Positions 1 through 8,143 of a stretch of DNA of 56,488 bases are shown here, in pieces. The translations under genes were made by a program, and so were the position numbers. This DNA is from Ignavibacteriales bacterium (GTDB lineage: Bacteria; Bacteroidota; Ignavibacteria; Ignavibacteriales; Ignavibacteriaceae). The notes under the pieces are model-generated. The model saw only the letters and a list, made by a program, of their open reading frames with translations, was not told the DNA's origin and made no database searches. The stretch covers positions 1-56,488 of the forward strand of contig JAGUYG010000025.1 in NCBI GenBank assembly GCA_020061465.1, written 5' to 3'. Each line of letters opens with the position of its first letter. Positions within the stretch are counted from its first letter, which is position 1.

Positions 1-843
1 ATTTTTAATAATATGTTTTAATTTTTCAAGTGTTCTGTTATTACCTCAAAGATAGAGCGTTGTCCCCTCTCGGTCCGAATGGACTCCTTTGGAGGAGGGA
101 ATGTCAGTTGATCCTTTGGAAAGGGGTGGGTTAATATGTAATACTGACAAAGTATCTTTTTTAGTAGGCTTTAAACTAAAATATTAATCTTGACCAAATT
201 TGGCAAGATATTTTTGACAATACCATAACGGCGGAGATATTTACCTCCGCCGAAATTATTAACTGTTATTTATCCTGGTGCCATAAAGTTCCATAACCCG
301 TTACCCCGTACTACTTCCCGGTTAAAAGTAATATTCCGGTTTAAGCAAATCTTTTCCTAAGGCTTGTCTTACTATTCAATTACTCGATATATTTGTTCAT
401 GCTTTTTATAGTGTAATTCAATTTGTTATTAATTCGCCTTACGCAAAAGCTGCAATTTTTTTTGGGGGGCGGATAAAGCAAGAAAATTTTAAGCATCACT
501 AAACCAAGATCTAAAGAGTGTGTTGCGTAGGAAAAACTTTACTACATAATATCAAACTTGGTTGCAAATTTCCGTCTGCTTTAGCAGACGGGATTGGTGT
601 AGTAAAATAAAAGTCGGGCTTTAGCCCAACAGATGCGCTCTGAATGTGGCTATCAAAAAGATTCCTTTGGAAAAGTTAAAATGCTCTTGGCTTTTCAAAT
701 TCCGTCGGTTAAAACCGACGGCAATTTTTTTATTATCGGAGTTGTGGCAACTGAACATATGAATTTGCGTAAGGTGAGTTATTATATCGAAAAATGTAAT
801 TTGAGTGTATAGAATTTTTATTAAAACCATTTTGTGAGAAGTT
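1..843. other. Palindrome-rich spacer before the esterase gene
   Basis: No convincing gene is seen on either strand. The stretch holds several short inverted repeats: two units resembling CTCCTTTGGAG and ATCCTTTGGAAAGG near 90-125, a 7-bp stem GGCGGAG/CTCCGCC at 230-251, another TTCCTTTGGAA at 660-672, and the REP-like cluster listed separately at 572-721. The minus-strand reading frame at 621-851 covers these palindromes and has no recognisable protein features, so I do not call it. The promoter of the esterase gene presumably lies in the last 100 bases. Confidence 0.6.
572..721. repeat. Cluster of three REP-like palindromes
   Basis: Three short perfect or near-perfect hairpins of the same design stand within 150 bases: CCGTCTGCT/AGCAGACGG at 572-591, GTCGGGCT/AGCCCAAC at 613-630, and CCGTCGGTT/AACCGACGG at 702-721. 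Each has a two-base TT or AA centre. The size, GC-rich stems in an AT-rich spacer and clustering resemble REP/BIME sequences mobilised by REP-associated (IS200-like) transposases. No such transposase gene is in the window. Confidence 0.6.
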
Positions 844-2574
844 ATGAACAAAATGACTTTACTTGTAATTATTTTTTTTCTGCCGCTTGCTTCTGCTCAA
901 ATTAAAACCATCCTTCCCGGAAAAATTATTTTTCAATATATGCCTGAATATTACGAAGAAGTTAATCGCGTTCAGCTTGCCGGCTCAATGAATGCCTGGA
1001 GCTTGAGTGATTCATCCTTTGACCTGCAAAAACAGCCTGATGGAAGTTTTCTCCTGGAAAAAGAATTGCAGGAAGGCACTTACTTTTTCAAGTTTATAAT
1101 AAACGGCAAGTGGCTGAGATCGATGAAAGAAATAGAAGGAAAGTTTAAACCGTCGTTTGCAGTTATTGAAGAGGAGGGATTAGGTATGGGTAATGCCGTA
1201 CTGAATGTAAACAGAAACCGGGAGGAGGATACCCTAACACTGAAAAGAAATTTATTTGAGGAAGATATTAATCTTCATGAAGTAAGCAATTTGCAAGCTA
1301 ACTCGGAAACAGGAAAAATTATTTTATCATTGGAAAAACCTGAAAATAACACAAATGAAATTTTAGTCTATTCAAGAATTAATTATTTCACACATTACAA
1401 TTTGCAGTATGAGCTTAATGCACGGTTAACCGGAAGAAGCACCGGTATAACACTACAATTCGAGCCATTAGCTGACGTTTCAGTTCGCGTTGTTACCGTT
1501 AATTCGGAGAGAAAGAAAAGCAGAGGAAAAGAAATAAGACTGCGCGTAAAACATAAAAATGTTATTCATGATGAATTTGAAGGCAGACCGATTTTTATTT
1601 ATCTTCCGGATGGATATGCGCAAACTGAAAAGTTGTATCCGGTTGTATATATGCACGACGGACAAAATCTTTTTTCAACTAAGACAGGCAGCAGCGAAGA
1701 ATGGATGATTGACGAAACACTTGATGAACTTATCTCTAATAAAATAATTGATGAAGTAATTGTAGTCGGAGTATTTCATTCTTCACAACGAATGGAAGAT
1801 TATATTCCTTACTCCTTTAATGATGTTGGGGCTTCGGGTTATCCCTTCGTTGGAAAGGGAAAACAATTTGCAGATTGGTACGTGAACAAATTAATTCCCT
1901 ATATTGAAGGAAGGTATAAAGTTTCGCATGAAAGGGAAAACCGTGCGATAATGGGATCATCTTTAGGCGGGGTTATTTCGTTGTATGTGGCAAATCATTA
2001 TCCGGATATTTTTTCAATGGCGGGAATAATTTCTCTTGCGCCTACTCCGGGTGTGCTTGAGGATCTCAAAGGATCAAAAAAAAGCGGTTTGAAATTTTGG
2101 ATAGATGCGGGTGAAAAGGAGATGGCAAGAGATTTTAGTTACGTTGATCATGAGAGAATTATGACAGATATCTTATTAGCTAAGGGATATACATACGGCG
2201 ATGACCTGATCTACTATGAAGTCCCAAAAGCAATTGATCATCGGGAGAGTGTTGTAGCCGAGAGGATCGCTTATCCCCTCATTTATTTTTTCGGTAAGAA
2301 ATCCGAAAAGATAAAAGGATTGAATATAGCCGTTGAAGTAATCCGTTCACCGGCTGGTACAAAAAAGTATATTGTTAATCCAATAGTAGAGCTTTCTAAT
2401 GGATTAAAGCATTCTCTTTACAACACTGCGGATTATAAAATCATCGGCTCTTCATTAGCAACTATTGATGCCAAAGGAGTTATTGAATTCAACGGCGAAA
2501 GAAAAGTCAGAGTACAAGTCACTCACAAAGGTTTGAGACAAGAATTTGTTATCGACTTTAATAAACTTGAATAA
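844..2574 (+). CDS. Secreted alpha/beta-hydrolase esterase with N-terminal CBM48-like domain
   Basis: 576 residues, probably exported: residues 1-19 form a signal peptide ending at SAQ. Residues about 25-115 (VQLAGSMNAWS, then GTYFFKFIINGKW) look like a CBM48/AMPK-type glycan-binding fold. Residues about 240-490 form the catalytic part of the enterochelin esterase/esterase-D family, with YMHDGQNLF and the nucleophile elbow GSSLGG (likely serine 373), and a DHRES segment that may supply the histidine. About 75 further residues form a beta-rich tail. The family hydrolyses ester bonds, often on carbohydrates or siderophores; the substrate here is unknown. The start is supported by GAGAAG just upstream. 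The gene stands alone, 340 bases before a different cluster. Confidence 0.85.
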   Translation: MNKMTLLVIIFFLPLASAQIKTILPGKIIFQYMPEYYEEVNRVQLAGSMNAWSLSDSSFDLQKQPDGSFLLEKELQEGTYFFKFIINGKWLRSMKEIEGKFKPSFAVIEEEGLGMGNAVLNVNRNREEDTLTLKRNLFEEDINLHEVSNLQANSETGKIILSLEKPENNTNEILVYSRINYFTHYNLQYELNARLTGRSTGITLQFEPLADVSVRVVTVNSERKKSRGKEIRLRVKHKNVIHDEFEGRPIFIYLPDGYAQTEKLYPVVYMHDGQNLFSTKTGSSEEWMIDETLDELISNKIIDEVIVVGVFHSSQRMEDYIPYSFNDVGASGYPFVGKGKQFADWYVNKLIPYIEGRYKVSHERENRAIMGSSLGGVISLYVANHYPDIFSMAGIISLAPTPGVLEDLKGSKKSGLKFWIDAGEKEMARDFSYVDHERIMTDILLAKGYTYGDDLIYYEVPKAIDHRESVVAERIAYPLIYFFGKKSEKIKGLNIAVEVIRSPAGTKKYIVNPIVELSNGLKHSLYNTADYKIIGSSLATIDAKGVIEFNGERKVRVQVTHKGLRQEFVIDFNKLE

Positions 2575-2913
2575 ACATAATTGAGCAACACAAAAGAATT
2601 AATCATAACGATACTTAACAAGGGGCTTATTTTTTATTATACTTTCCATTGTTACACAAAAAAGCTATTCATTTACATCTCAAATGAGTTCTAATTCATA
2701 AAAAAATTATGCTCTAAAAATTGCTTTATCGAACCCTCTGCATCCCTCCTCAAGTTGCCGGACATTTTTCATTTCGGGGGTGTCTCATTTTGAAAAGTTG
2801 CGTTTTTAGCGAAATTTTAAAAAAAAACCAGGTAAATGTACTTGGTTTTTTAAATTTATAATTATTTATATTACCTCCCGCTTGAGAGTAAAAATAACTC
2901 TCACTTTTTATGG
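2575..2913. other. Spacer with terminator and IS-end-like repeat
   Basis: No gene is seen. A segment at 2772-2814 ending GTTTTTAGCGAAA resembles a segment at 56347-56381 that ends GCTTTTTAGCGAAA after CACTTTGA. The two look like copies of one degenerate dispersed repeat, perhaps an IS end. A bidirectional terminator at 2823-2850 is listed separately. Confidence 0.4.
2823..2850 (+). terminator. Bidirectional intrinsic terminator
   Basis: A 12-bp stem with one G-T wobble (AAAAACCAGGTA at 2823-2834 with TACTTGGTTTTT at 2839-2850) closes on a four-base loop. It is followed by T on the plus strand and preceded by an A run that serves the minus strand. It lies 250 bases after the esterase gene and 64 bases before the Lon-like gene. 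Confidence 0.6.
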
Positions 2914-5061
2914 TTGGAAGCTTTTCAAAATAAACTAAAAAGAGCAACTAAAAATTTCTCAAGGATCTTATTGTTGAGTATAATGGAAATAGAGGACGCG
3001 AGGAAAACATTGCACGATGTGCTCGATAAGAGTGTGTCTAATCGAAAAAGAGCTATATCAGTTTTTGATTTTTTTCGAATGATGATTAAAAGCGAAAAAG
3101 AATCAATATTAGAACCATACTTATGTGAATTTATTGAGCAATACACCGAATATCTAGGTAAGTTCGATCCAGTAGGTCTACCGCCCAAAGTAACACGTCC
3201 AATTATCGATCAAATTAATGATCTTACAAGGATTGAATTCTTGAAACCATTTATCCCCAGATTGATTGAATTATCATCCACGTTAGATAAATCTGTTTCT
3301 CAAATTGAAAAATTTTTAGAGGGAGATCATACCAGCAGCAATACCAGAGAAAATATCTATATACCTTTGTTGGAATGCGATACATGGAAAGAAACCAATT
3401 TTACGTACGGCGTTTTAGATACGATAACGATAAAAATTGAGAGAAATATTTCCGAAGATAAATTTATTGTTGTGCCAAGCGAAAAAGAAATGGAGACCCG
3501 AATAAGATCTCAAATACCGAGTTCGTGGACTGCAGCAATTAACTATGTAAAAAAAATAAAAAGAAATATATCGCCTTATCATACTATCATAATAAATTTT
3601 GATAAACGCAGCGGTGCCTATCGAGGCGACTCACTCGGAATAGCCCTTGCGGTTTGCTTTATAAAAGAATTATTAAAATTTTATGATTCAATAACACAGC
3701 TTTCTTTTAATTACCCAATAGCGCTTACAGGAGGACTTAACGAAGACGGGCAAATATTCCCGGTTTCAAAAGATACAATTGTAAGAAAGTTAGAATGTGT
3801 TTTTTATTCCGGAGTCACAAAATTCGTCGTACATAAAGATGACGAACCTTTTGCTCAGGTAAAGTTATGCGAGCTTCAAAATGAATTTCCCGCTCGAAAA
3901 TTACAATTAATCGGTGTTGAATCTCTCTACGATATTTTGAACCGAAAAGATCTGATTGAGATTAAAAGAAAAAGAGCTGTTAAAAGAGTAGTCAAGTATT
4001 TGTATTCCCCTGTTACAACTGTTCTTTTAATACTTTTGGTTTTTATAATCATATTCACCTTCAAGGGAAAATCAACGATAAACCCGATATCGCTCGAAAA
4101 CGAACCGCATCTCCTTAAAGTAAAAAATGAAGAGGGCGAGGTGTTATGGACAAAAAAGACCGACTTAATTTCAAATCAAATTGCTAACAAAGAACTCGTC
4201 AACCTGAAGATGCGTATAATAGATATAGATAATGACGGAACAAATGAAGTATTAATCTGTGATGAGGTAATTAATTCTGCTGCTGCCAATGAGGCACAAA
4301 AAATCATCTGCTTCAAGAGCAGCGGAGAAAAAATCTGGGAATACGAATTTACGGATACGGTTTCTACACCGGTTATGAAATTTGACCCCAATTTCAGAAC
4401 TCACTTCATTGATACCATAACATTAAACGGCAACAAATTAATCTATTTCTTTGCAACTCATATACCGCTTTATGCTTCTGCGGTTTTTTGCCTTGATGCA
4501 AAGACCGGTAAAAGAATAAACGATGTTTTGTGGCACGCGGGTCATTTACAGGCGGGCAGGATAAAAGACTTTAATGGAGACGGAGAACCCGAACTTATAA
4601 TGACGGCAATTAATAACGGATTAGAACGGTCTGTTATATTTTCAATCGATTTGAACAAATTATCCGGCTGTGCCCCTTCTACATCAATTTATAAATTCAT
4701 GGCTTCCAAAACAGCACAGTTCAATGCTTATGTACTCCTGCCCAAGACTGATTACAACCAATATCTGAAACAAAGATTCAACGCACCATCAACAGGAACG
4801 CTGAATCTATCAAAAACAGGTGAGTTGTTTTTCCAACTATCGGAAAATCTAAACTTAATGGAAGATGCTTTTACAATTTATACTAAGGGTATATTAAATG
4901 AATTTGAAGTCGATATTTCAGATGAATTGATAGTACGGCGGGATTCATTAGTAAGCAAGGGACATTTACAATTACCTTATACGAACACAAGCGAATACAT
5001 TAAAATTTTGAAGGAGCAGATTAGATATTGGGATGGAGAAAATTTCACAGAAAAGAGATAA
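2914..5061 (+). CDS. Membrane-anchored Lon-like (S16) protease with FG-GAP-like C-terminal half
   Basis: 715 residues. Residues 1-150 are helical. Residues about 200-345 resemble the Lon protease proteolytic domain: YRGDSLGIALA carries the expected catalytic serine (S240), ALTGGLNEDGQIFPV matches the Lon strand before the dyad lysine, and RKLECVFYSGV places lysine 292 at the Lon catalytic lysine position. No AAA+ ATPase domain is present. One transmembrane helix (about 361-384) follows basic residues, so the protease should be cytoplasmic and the last 330 residues outside. That part has two calcium-loop-like motifs, DIDNDGTNE and DFNGDGEPE, as in FG-GAP/VCBS repeats. The listed start is TTG; an in-frame ATG at 2983 is an alternative and neither has a strong ribosome site. 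The two co-oriented genes that follow may be partners. Overall function unknown. Confidence 0.75.
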   Translation: MEAFQNKLKRATKNFSRILLLSIMEIEDARKTLHDVLDKSVSNRKRAISVFDFFRMMIKSEKESILEPYLCEFIEQYTEYLGKFDPVGLPPKVTRPIIDQINDLTRIEFLKPFIPRLIELSSTLDKSVSQIEKFLEGDHTSSNTRENIYIPLLECDTWKETNFTYGVLDTITIKIERNISEDKFIVVPSEKEMETRIRSQIPSSWTAAINYVKKIKRNISPYHTIIINFDKRSGAYRGDSLGIALAVCFIKELLKFYDSITQLSFNYPIALTGGLNEDGQIFPVSKDTIVRKLECVFYSGVTKFVVHKDDEPFAQVKLCELQNEFPARKLQLIGVESLYDILNRKDLIEIKRKRAVKRVVKYLYSPVTTVLLILLVFIIIFTFKGKSTINPISLENEPHLLKVKNEEGEVLWTKKTDLISNQIANKELVNLKMRIIDIDNDGTNEVLICDEVINSAAANEAQKIICFKSSGEKIWEYEFTDTVSTPVMKFDPNFRTHFIDTITLNGNKLIYFFATHIPLYASAVFCLDAKTGKRINDVLWHAGHLQAGRIKDFNGDGEPELIMTAINNGLERSVIFSIDLNKLSGCAPSTSIYKFMASKTAQFNAYVLLPKTDYNQYLKQRFNAPSTGTLNLSKTGELFFQLSENLNLMEDAFTIYTKGILNEFEVDISDELIVRRDSLVSKGHLQLPYTNTSEYIKILKEQIRYWDGENFTEKR

Positions 5062-5068
5062 AATAAAC

Positions 5069-5091
5069 CGAGCCGCCGGGGATGCGGCTCG
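5069..5091 (+). other. GC-rich hairpin after the Lon-like gene
   Basis: An 8-bp perfect stem CGAGCCGC/GCGGCTCG lies 7 bases after the stop codon. No T run follows, so it is a weak terminator or an mRNA-stabilising or processing hairpin. Confidence 0.4.
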
Positions 5092-5190
5092 TAATTACCC
5101 CCCCTTGCGCTCTTTTTATGATCGGTGGGGTGAAAACGTTGAGTGGAACCACCCATGTCTCAGGTTATTAATACGGTAAAAACATAGGAA

Positions 5191-5213
5191 CTCGGAAAAC
5201 TTTTTAAATTTTT
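5191..5213 (+). repeat. Left arm of inverted repeat flanking the sigma-like gene
   Basis: 23 bases starting CTCGGAAAAC and ending in a T run match the reverse complement of 6220-6242 at 21 of 23 positions. The arms bracket the next gene closely: 14 bases before its start, and starting 2 bases after its stop. The preceding GGAAC at 5187-5191 also resembles a generic ECF sigma -35 box, so a promoter role is possible. Confidence 0.5.
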
Positions 5214-5227
5214 CTAAAAAAATTTTT

Positions 5228-6217
5228 ATGGCAAGTCATAATTCCGAAATACTCCCTTTTTTGAAGAAGCTGGGTCACGAGCCTGCCTCACATAAGGAAA
5301 TGAACCATTTTATAGAAATATGCTTCAAAACCGCATCATTTTACTTACGTAACTCGTATAGAAATGTCCGAAGACATTTGCTTAATAACGGTTTGAGTTT
5401 CACCGATCTTTCTATTGATACAGTTTCATCGATATTCGCAGAAAAATCAATAGATGGCTGGAAGTTACTCAAGTCATCGTTTGAAAAGTGGTATCCGCCC
5501 ATTCAAACGGAAACTGAGGCTAAATTCTTTCTGAATTCGGTTTTTGCTAAGGTTGTAAATCAGCAGGTAATAGAACTGCTTCGGACAACCGATCCCCTAT
5601 ACGGAATGATTTTTAATTCAATCAAGCATATTATCCGTAAAAATAAATTGAAGAAAGTGTATCAGTCGGGGGTTCTGTATATAATCGATAACAATAAGGA
5701 AGGTTTTGACCATAATGTAATCAACTCCGAAGACTTTGAGCATCTACCTTCAGAATTATTTAAAGATAGAAATGCTTTATTTCAAAACATATTTGATTAT
5801 TTAGCTTGCGAAACCGACTACTGTCCGGCTGTTCCGTTGACGGCTTTAATATTACGGATTAAGTACTTTTATGCCCATTCAGAGACTTCGAATAACATCA
5901 GTACCTCATTAGCTGAGTTAATAGAAATTAACGAATCGATTGAATTAGCTTTGAAAACGGCTAATAAAAAACTAAACAATTATTATTTAGCAAATAATAA
6001 AATAGCGCCCGAAGAAGTTGATTGGATGCTAAAATCACTAAAAGATATTCTTTTGGATATTAAGCATGGCGGGATGTCACAAAGTTTGTTTCGTTATGTA
6101 AAGTATTACATTCCCTCCCTAACTCAAGACGAATACTCAAGCAAGTATCGCCACATTCTTGAATACCTAATTAAGTTGATGAAACACACACTTCGCAGAG
6201 AACTTTCAAGAAAGTAA
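5228..6217 (+). CDS. Helical protein of unknown function, possibly a divergent sigma-like factor
   Basis: 329 residues, soluble, almost wholly alpha-helical, lysine- and leucine-rich, with no signal peptide or membrane segment. Residues about 30-125 (a long helix with YLRNSYRNVRRHL, then FFLNSVFAKVVNQQVIELLR) loosely resemble sigma-70 region 2 by the arrangement of helices and aromatic/basic residues. I see no clear region 4 helix-turn-helix, so this is only a suggestion. It sits between a membrane Lon-like protease and a protein resembling an anti-sigma N-terminus, which fits a signalling cassette. The ATG start lies in an AT tract without a clear Shine-Dalgarno. The gene is flanked by a near-perfect 23-bp inverted repeat. 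A profile search against sigma-70 region 2 would decide. Confidence 0.6.
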   Translation: MASHNSEILPFLKKLGHEPASHKEMNHFIEICFKTASFYLRNSYRNVRRHLLNNGLSFTDLSIDTVSSIFAEKSIDGWKLLKSSFEKWYPPIQTETEAKFFLNSVFAKVVNQQVIELLRTTDPLYGMIFNSIKHIIRKNKLKKVYQSGVLYIIDNNKEGFDHNVINSEDFEHLPSELFKDRNALFQNIFDYLACETDYCPAVPLTALILRIKYFYAHSETSNNISTSLAELIEINESIELALKTANKKLNNYYLANNKIAPEEVDWMLKSLKDILLDIKHGGMSQSLFRYVKYYIPSLTQDEYSSKYRHILEYLIKLMKHTLRRELSRK

Positions 6218-6219
6218 AA

Positions 6220-6242
6220 AAAAATTTTAAAAATTTTCCGAG
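6220..6242 (-). repeat. Right arm of inverted repeat flanking the sigma-like gene
   Basis: Reverse-complement partner of 5191-5213 (21 of 23 bases identical, core CTCGGAAAA). It begins two bases after the stop codon of the gene at 5228-6217. It could be half of a small mobile unit, a second promoter-like site, or chance AT-richness around a real CTCGG core. Confidence 0.45.
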
Positions 6243-6431
6243 ATCGGTAACTTTTTTACTATTAATGCTTATAAAGAGGGAAATTGAATTAGCTGTTTTA
6301 AAGGCATTTCCTTTACTCATGAGATTTTTGAACTAAAAATCCTCATCTGTTGTTCAAAAATTCATCCAATTTGTAACTGTCGAGATTATTTGTAATTTTT
6401 AACATACAATATTTACATAAGGATTCAGACT

Positions 6432-6959
6432 TTGGAAATAACCGAACAGGATATTTTCGTTTACGTCTTTAATAGGGAAGTTTTATCGCAAGATAAGATT
6501 AGCGCAATCGAAACAAGCGATAAATATCAGGAACAAATAAAATTTTTCAATTCCCTTAAAAAGGAACTTGCCGCTGATATATCTTTTTATGATAAGATTA
6601 GGATTGCAAAAAAAATACCCCTATACAAAGTACCGGAATTCATTGAGCTGTTTCCGCTAAAAAAGACTAAAACAGCAATCAATAACCAGGTGCTTATACT
6701 TGCGGCAGCGTCACCGGAAATCCCTCCGAAGTTCCAAACAAAAACATTTATCGATAATGAAAAACAATTCTTGATAAAACTTGTAACATCCGAAAAGGAA
6801 TCAAAAATATTTGTTTTTTCAACAACCGATGAAGAACTGCATAAACTCAGGTTAATCATTTCCCCCGGCGAAGTTGAATACCGTATGAAAGATAATTCTC
6901 AACCGCTTATACTAAACGGCTCGGTTAATGCCGAATCGATAAAAATTGGCTTTTACTAA
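6432..6959 (+). CDS. Hypothetical protein, possibly anti-sigma-like
   Basis: 175 residues, no membrane helix, no signal peptide. The start is TTG, supported by AAGGA about 8 bases upstream. The first 45 residues (EQDIFVYVFNREVLS, then a helix ending FNSLKKEL) resemble the short N-terminal helical segments of Bacteroidota/Ignavibacteria anti-sigma factors. The last 70 residues are beta-rich. It follows the possible sigma-like gene by 214 bases in the same direction and ends before a terminator at 7104-7130. Function unknown; the anti-sigma idea rests on context and weak pattern likeness. Confidence 0.5.
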   Translation: MEITEQDIFVYVFNREVLSQDKISAIETSDKYQEQIKFFNSLKKELAADISFYDKIRIAKKIPLYKVPEFIELFPLKKTKTAINNQVLILAAASPEIPPKFQTKTFIDNEKQFLIKLVTSEKESKIFVFSTTDEELHKLRLIISPGEVEYRMKDNSQPLILNGSVNAESIKIGFY

Positions 6960-7032
6960 TTTGCTTTTTGAATTCTTATACCTTCCGGAAATTTGTTAGA
7001 TGAACTTAGTAATTCAGCTTACGCAATTGCGT

Positions 7033-7053
7033 ACAAAACCTCCGAGGTTTTGT
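7033..7053. repeat. Short palindrome ACAAAACCT..AGGTTTTGT
   Basis: A 9-bp perfect stem with a 3-base centre (CCG). It is another member of the small-palindrome population seen through the window. It lies between the hypothetical gene and the real terminator at 7104. Confidence 0.5.
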
Positions 7054-7103
7054 TAATTAGCATGTTCTTAACCTTGTTTTTCAGTTTATAATCAAAATTA
7101 TAA

Positions 7104-7130
7104 CTCACGCAATTAACGTGGGTTTTTTTT
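7104..7130 (+). terminator. Intrinsic terminator after the hypothetical gene
   Basis: Stem CTCACG/CGTGGG (7104-7109 with 7117-7122, one T-G pair) is followed directly by eight T residues. It probably ends the transcript of the 2914-6959 cluster and separates it from the DoxX-like gene. Confidence 0.6.
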
Positions 7131-7149
7131 AACAAAGAAGGAAGATATC

Positions 7150-7626
7150 ATGCCCACTTATGAAGATAAATTTGTAATAAAATACCTAAATAATTATGAT
7201 AAAATAATTACCAATTGGATGTCGCGTTATGGTTTACTCGTATTAAGAGTCGGACTTGGTATTGTTTTCTTTTGGTTTGGGTTACTGAAGTTCTTTCCGG
7301 GATTAAGTCCGGCAGAAGGATTAGTAAGAAACACCGTTTATTTCATCAATCCGGATTTATTCTTACCCGTATTAGCAGCTTGGGAAACATTAATCGGAAT
7401 TGGATTAATTTGGGGAAAGTATATCAGGTTAACTCTTCTTTTACTTTTTCTTCAAATGCCGGGCACCGCTTTACCGATTGTTGTTTTACCGGAAGTCGTT
7501 TGGACACATTTCCCATATGGTTTGACACTAGAAGGACAATATATTATAAAAAATTTAGTGTTAATTGGTGCCGGACTTGTATTGGGTGCGACTGTTCGGG
7601 GAGGAGTGATTAAACAAATTAAGTAA
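7150..7626 (+). CDS. DoxX-like integral membrane protein
   Basis: 158 residues with about four transmembrane helices: [50 protein letters not shown] and [16 protein letters not shown] regions. The R-x-x-x-G-x-x-F-x-x-x-G-x-x-K pattern in the first helix is typical of the DoxX/DUF417-like superfamily. These are often linked to quinone or thiol redox homeostasis at the membrane, but the exact role here is unknown. Start supported by AAGGAAG upstream. Single gene between terminator-like sequence and a ferredoxin gene 256 bases on. Confidence 0.7.
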   Translation: MPTYEDKFVIKYLNNYDKIITNWMSRYGLLVLRVGLGIVFFWFGLLKFFPGLSPAEGLVRNTVYFINPDLFLPVLAAWETLIGIGLIWGKYIRLTLLLLFLQMPGTALPIVVLPEVVWTHFPYGLTLEGQYIIKNLVLIGAGLVLGATVRGGVIKQIK

Positions 7627-7882
7627 GAATAAATTCGATGTATTTAATTTTTCTTGCCCAAATTAAACTCTCAACTGTTTAAGTATCGATAGTTTCTATA
7701 AACTCCCAAATCATGCTGCTATCATTCTGCTGCCGTATTAGCGAGACAAAAAATTCTTACGCAAGCAGCGAATCAAAGATTATTTATTTTTTCATCTATT
7801 TTCATTTAATTTTAACTGTGGGTATGTAAGTATTATTTTAATCATGAAATTGAAACATAGAACAAGTAAATAAGCAATAAAG

Positions 7883-8107
7883 ATGAATTACAGAGCAGCT
7901 AAGACCGGAATTTTAATGATAGAAATTCTTCCGGATAAATGTGACTTCTGCGGCTGCTGTGTCGGAGTCTGTCCCGAAGACGCTATAGAATTGAAGGAAG
8001 CGGAAATATTCATTATTGATGAAAGATGTACTAACTGTTCAAAGTGTGTTTGGTCATGTCCTATTGAAGTGATCCGGTTTAATAGAGAAGGGGTTCTTTC
8101 TAAATAA
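7883..8107 (+). CDS. 2[4Fe-4S] ferredoxin
   Basis: Up to 74 residues; an in-frame ATG at 7916 gives a 63-residue protein that starts MIEILPDKC and fits the family better. Two clusters of cysteines, CDFCGCCVGVCP and CTNCSKCVWSCP, each with C-x2-C-x2-C-x3-C-P spacing, bind two [4Fe-4S] centres. It carries electrons in the cytoplasm. The next gene, 36 bases downstream, is a geranylgeranyl-reductase-family flavoprotein, and archaeal members of that family can take electrons from ferredoxin, so this is the likely donor (inference). Confidence 0.9.
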   Translation: MNYRAAKTGILMIEILPDKCDFCGCCVGVCPEDAIELKEAEIFIIDERCTNCSKCVWSCPIEVIRFNREGVLSK

Positions 8108-8143
8108 ACAATAGGCAAAAAAGTTTAGAAGTAATAATTTTAG

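Noticed and set aside
572-721. CRISPR array
   Set aside because: The repeats differ from each other, spacing is irregular and no cas genes are near.
621-851. 76-codon minus-strand frame in the first spacer
   Set aside because: Runs through three palindromes and overlaps the start of the esterase gene.
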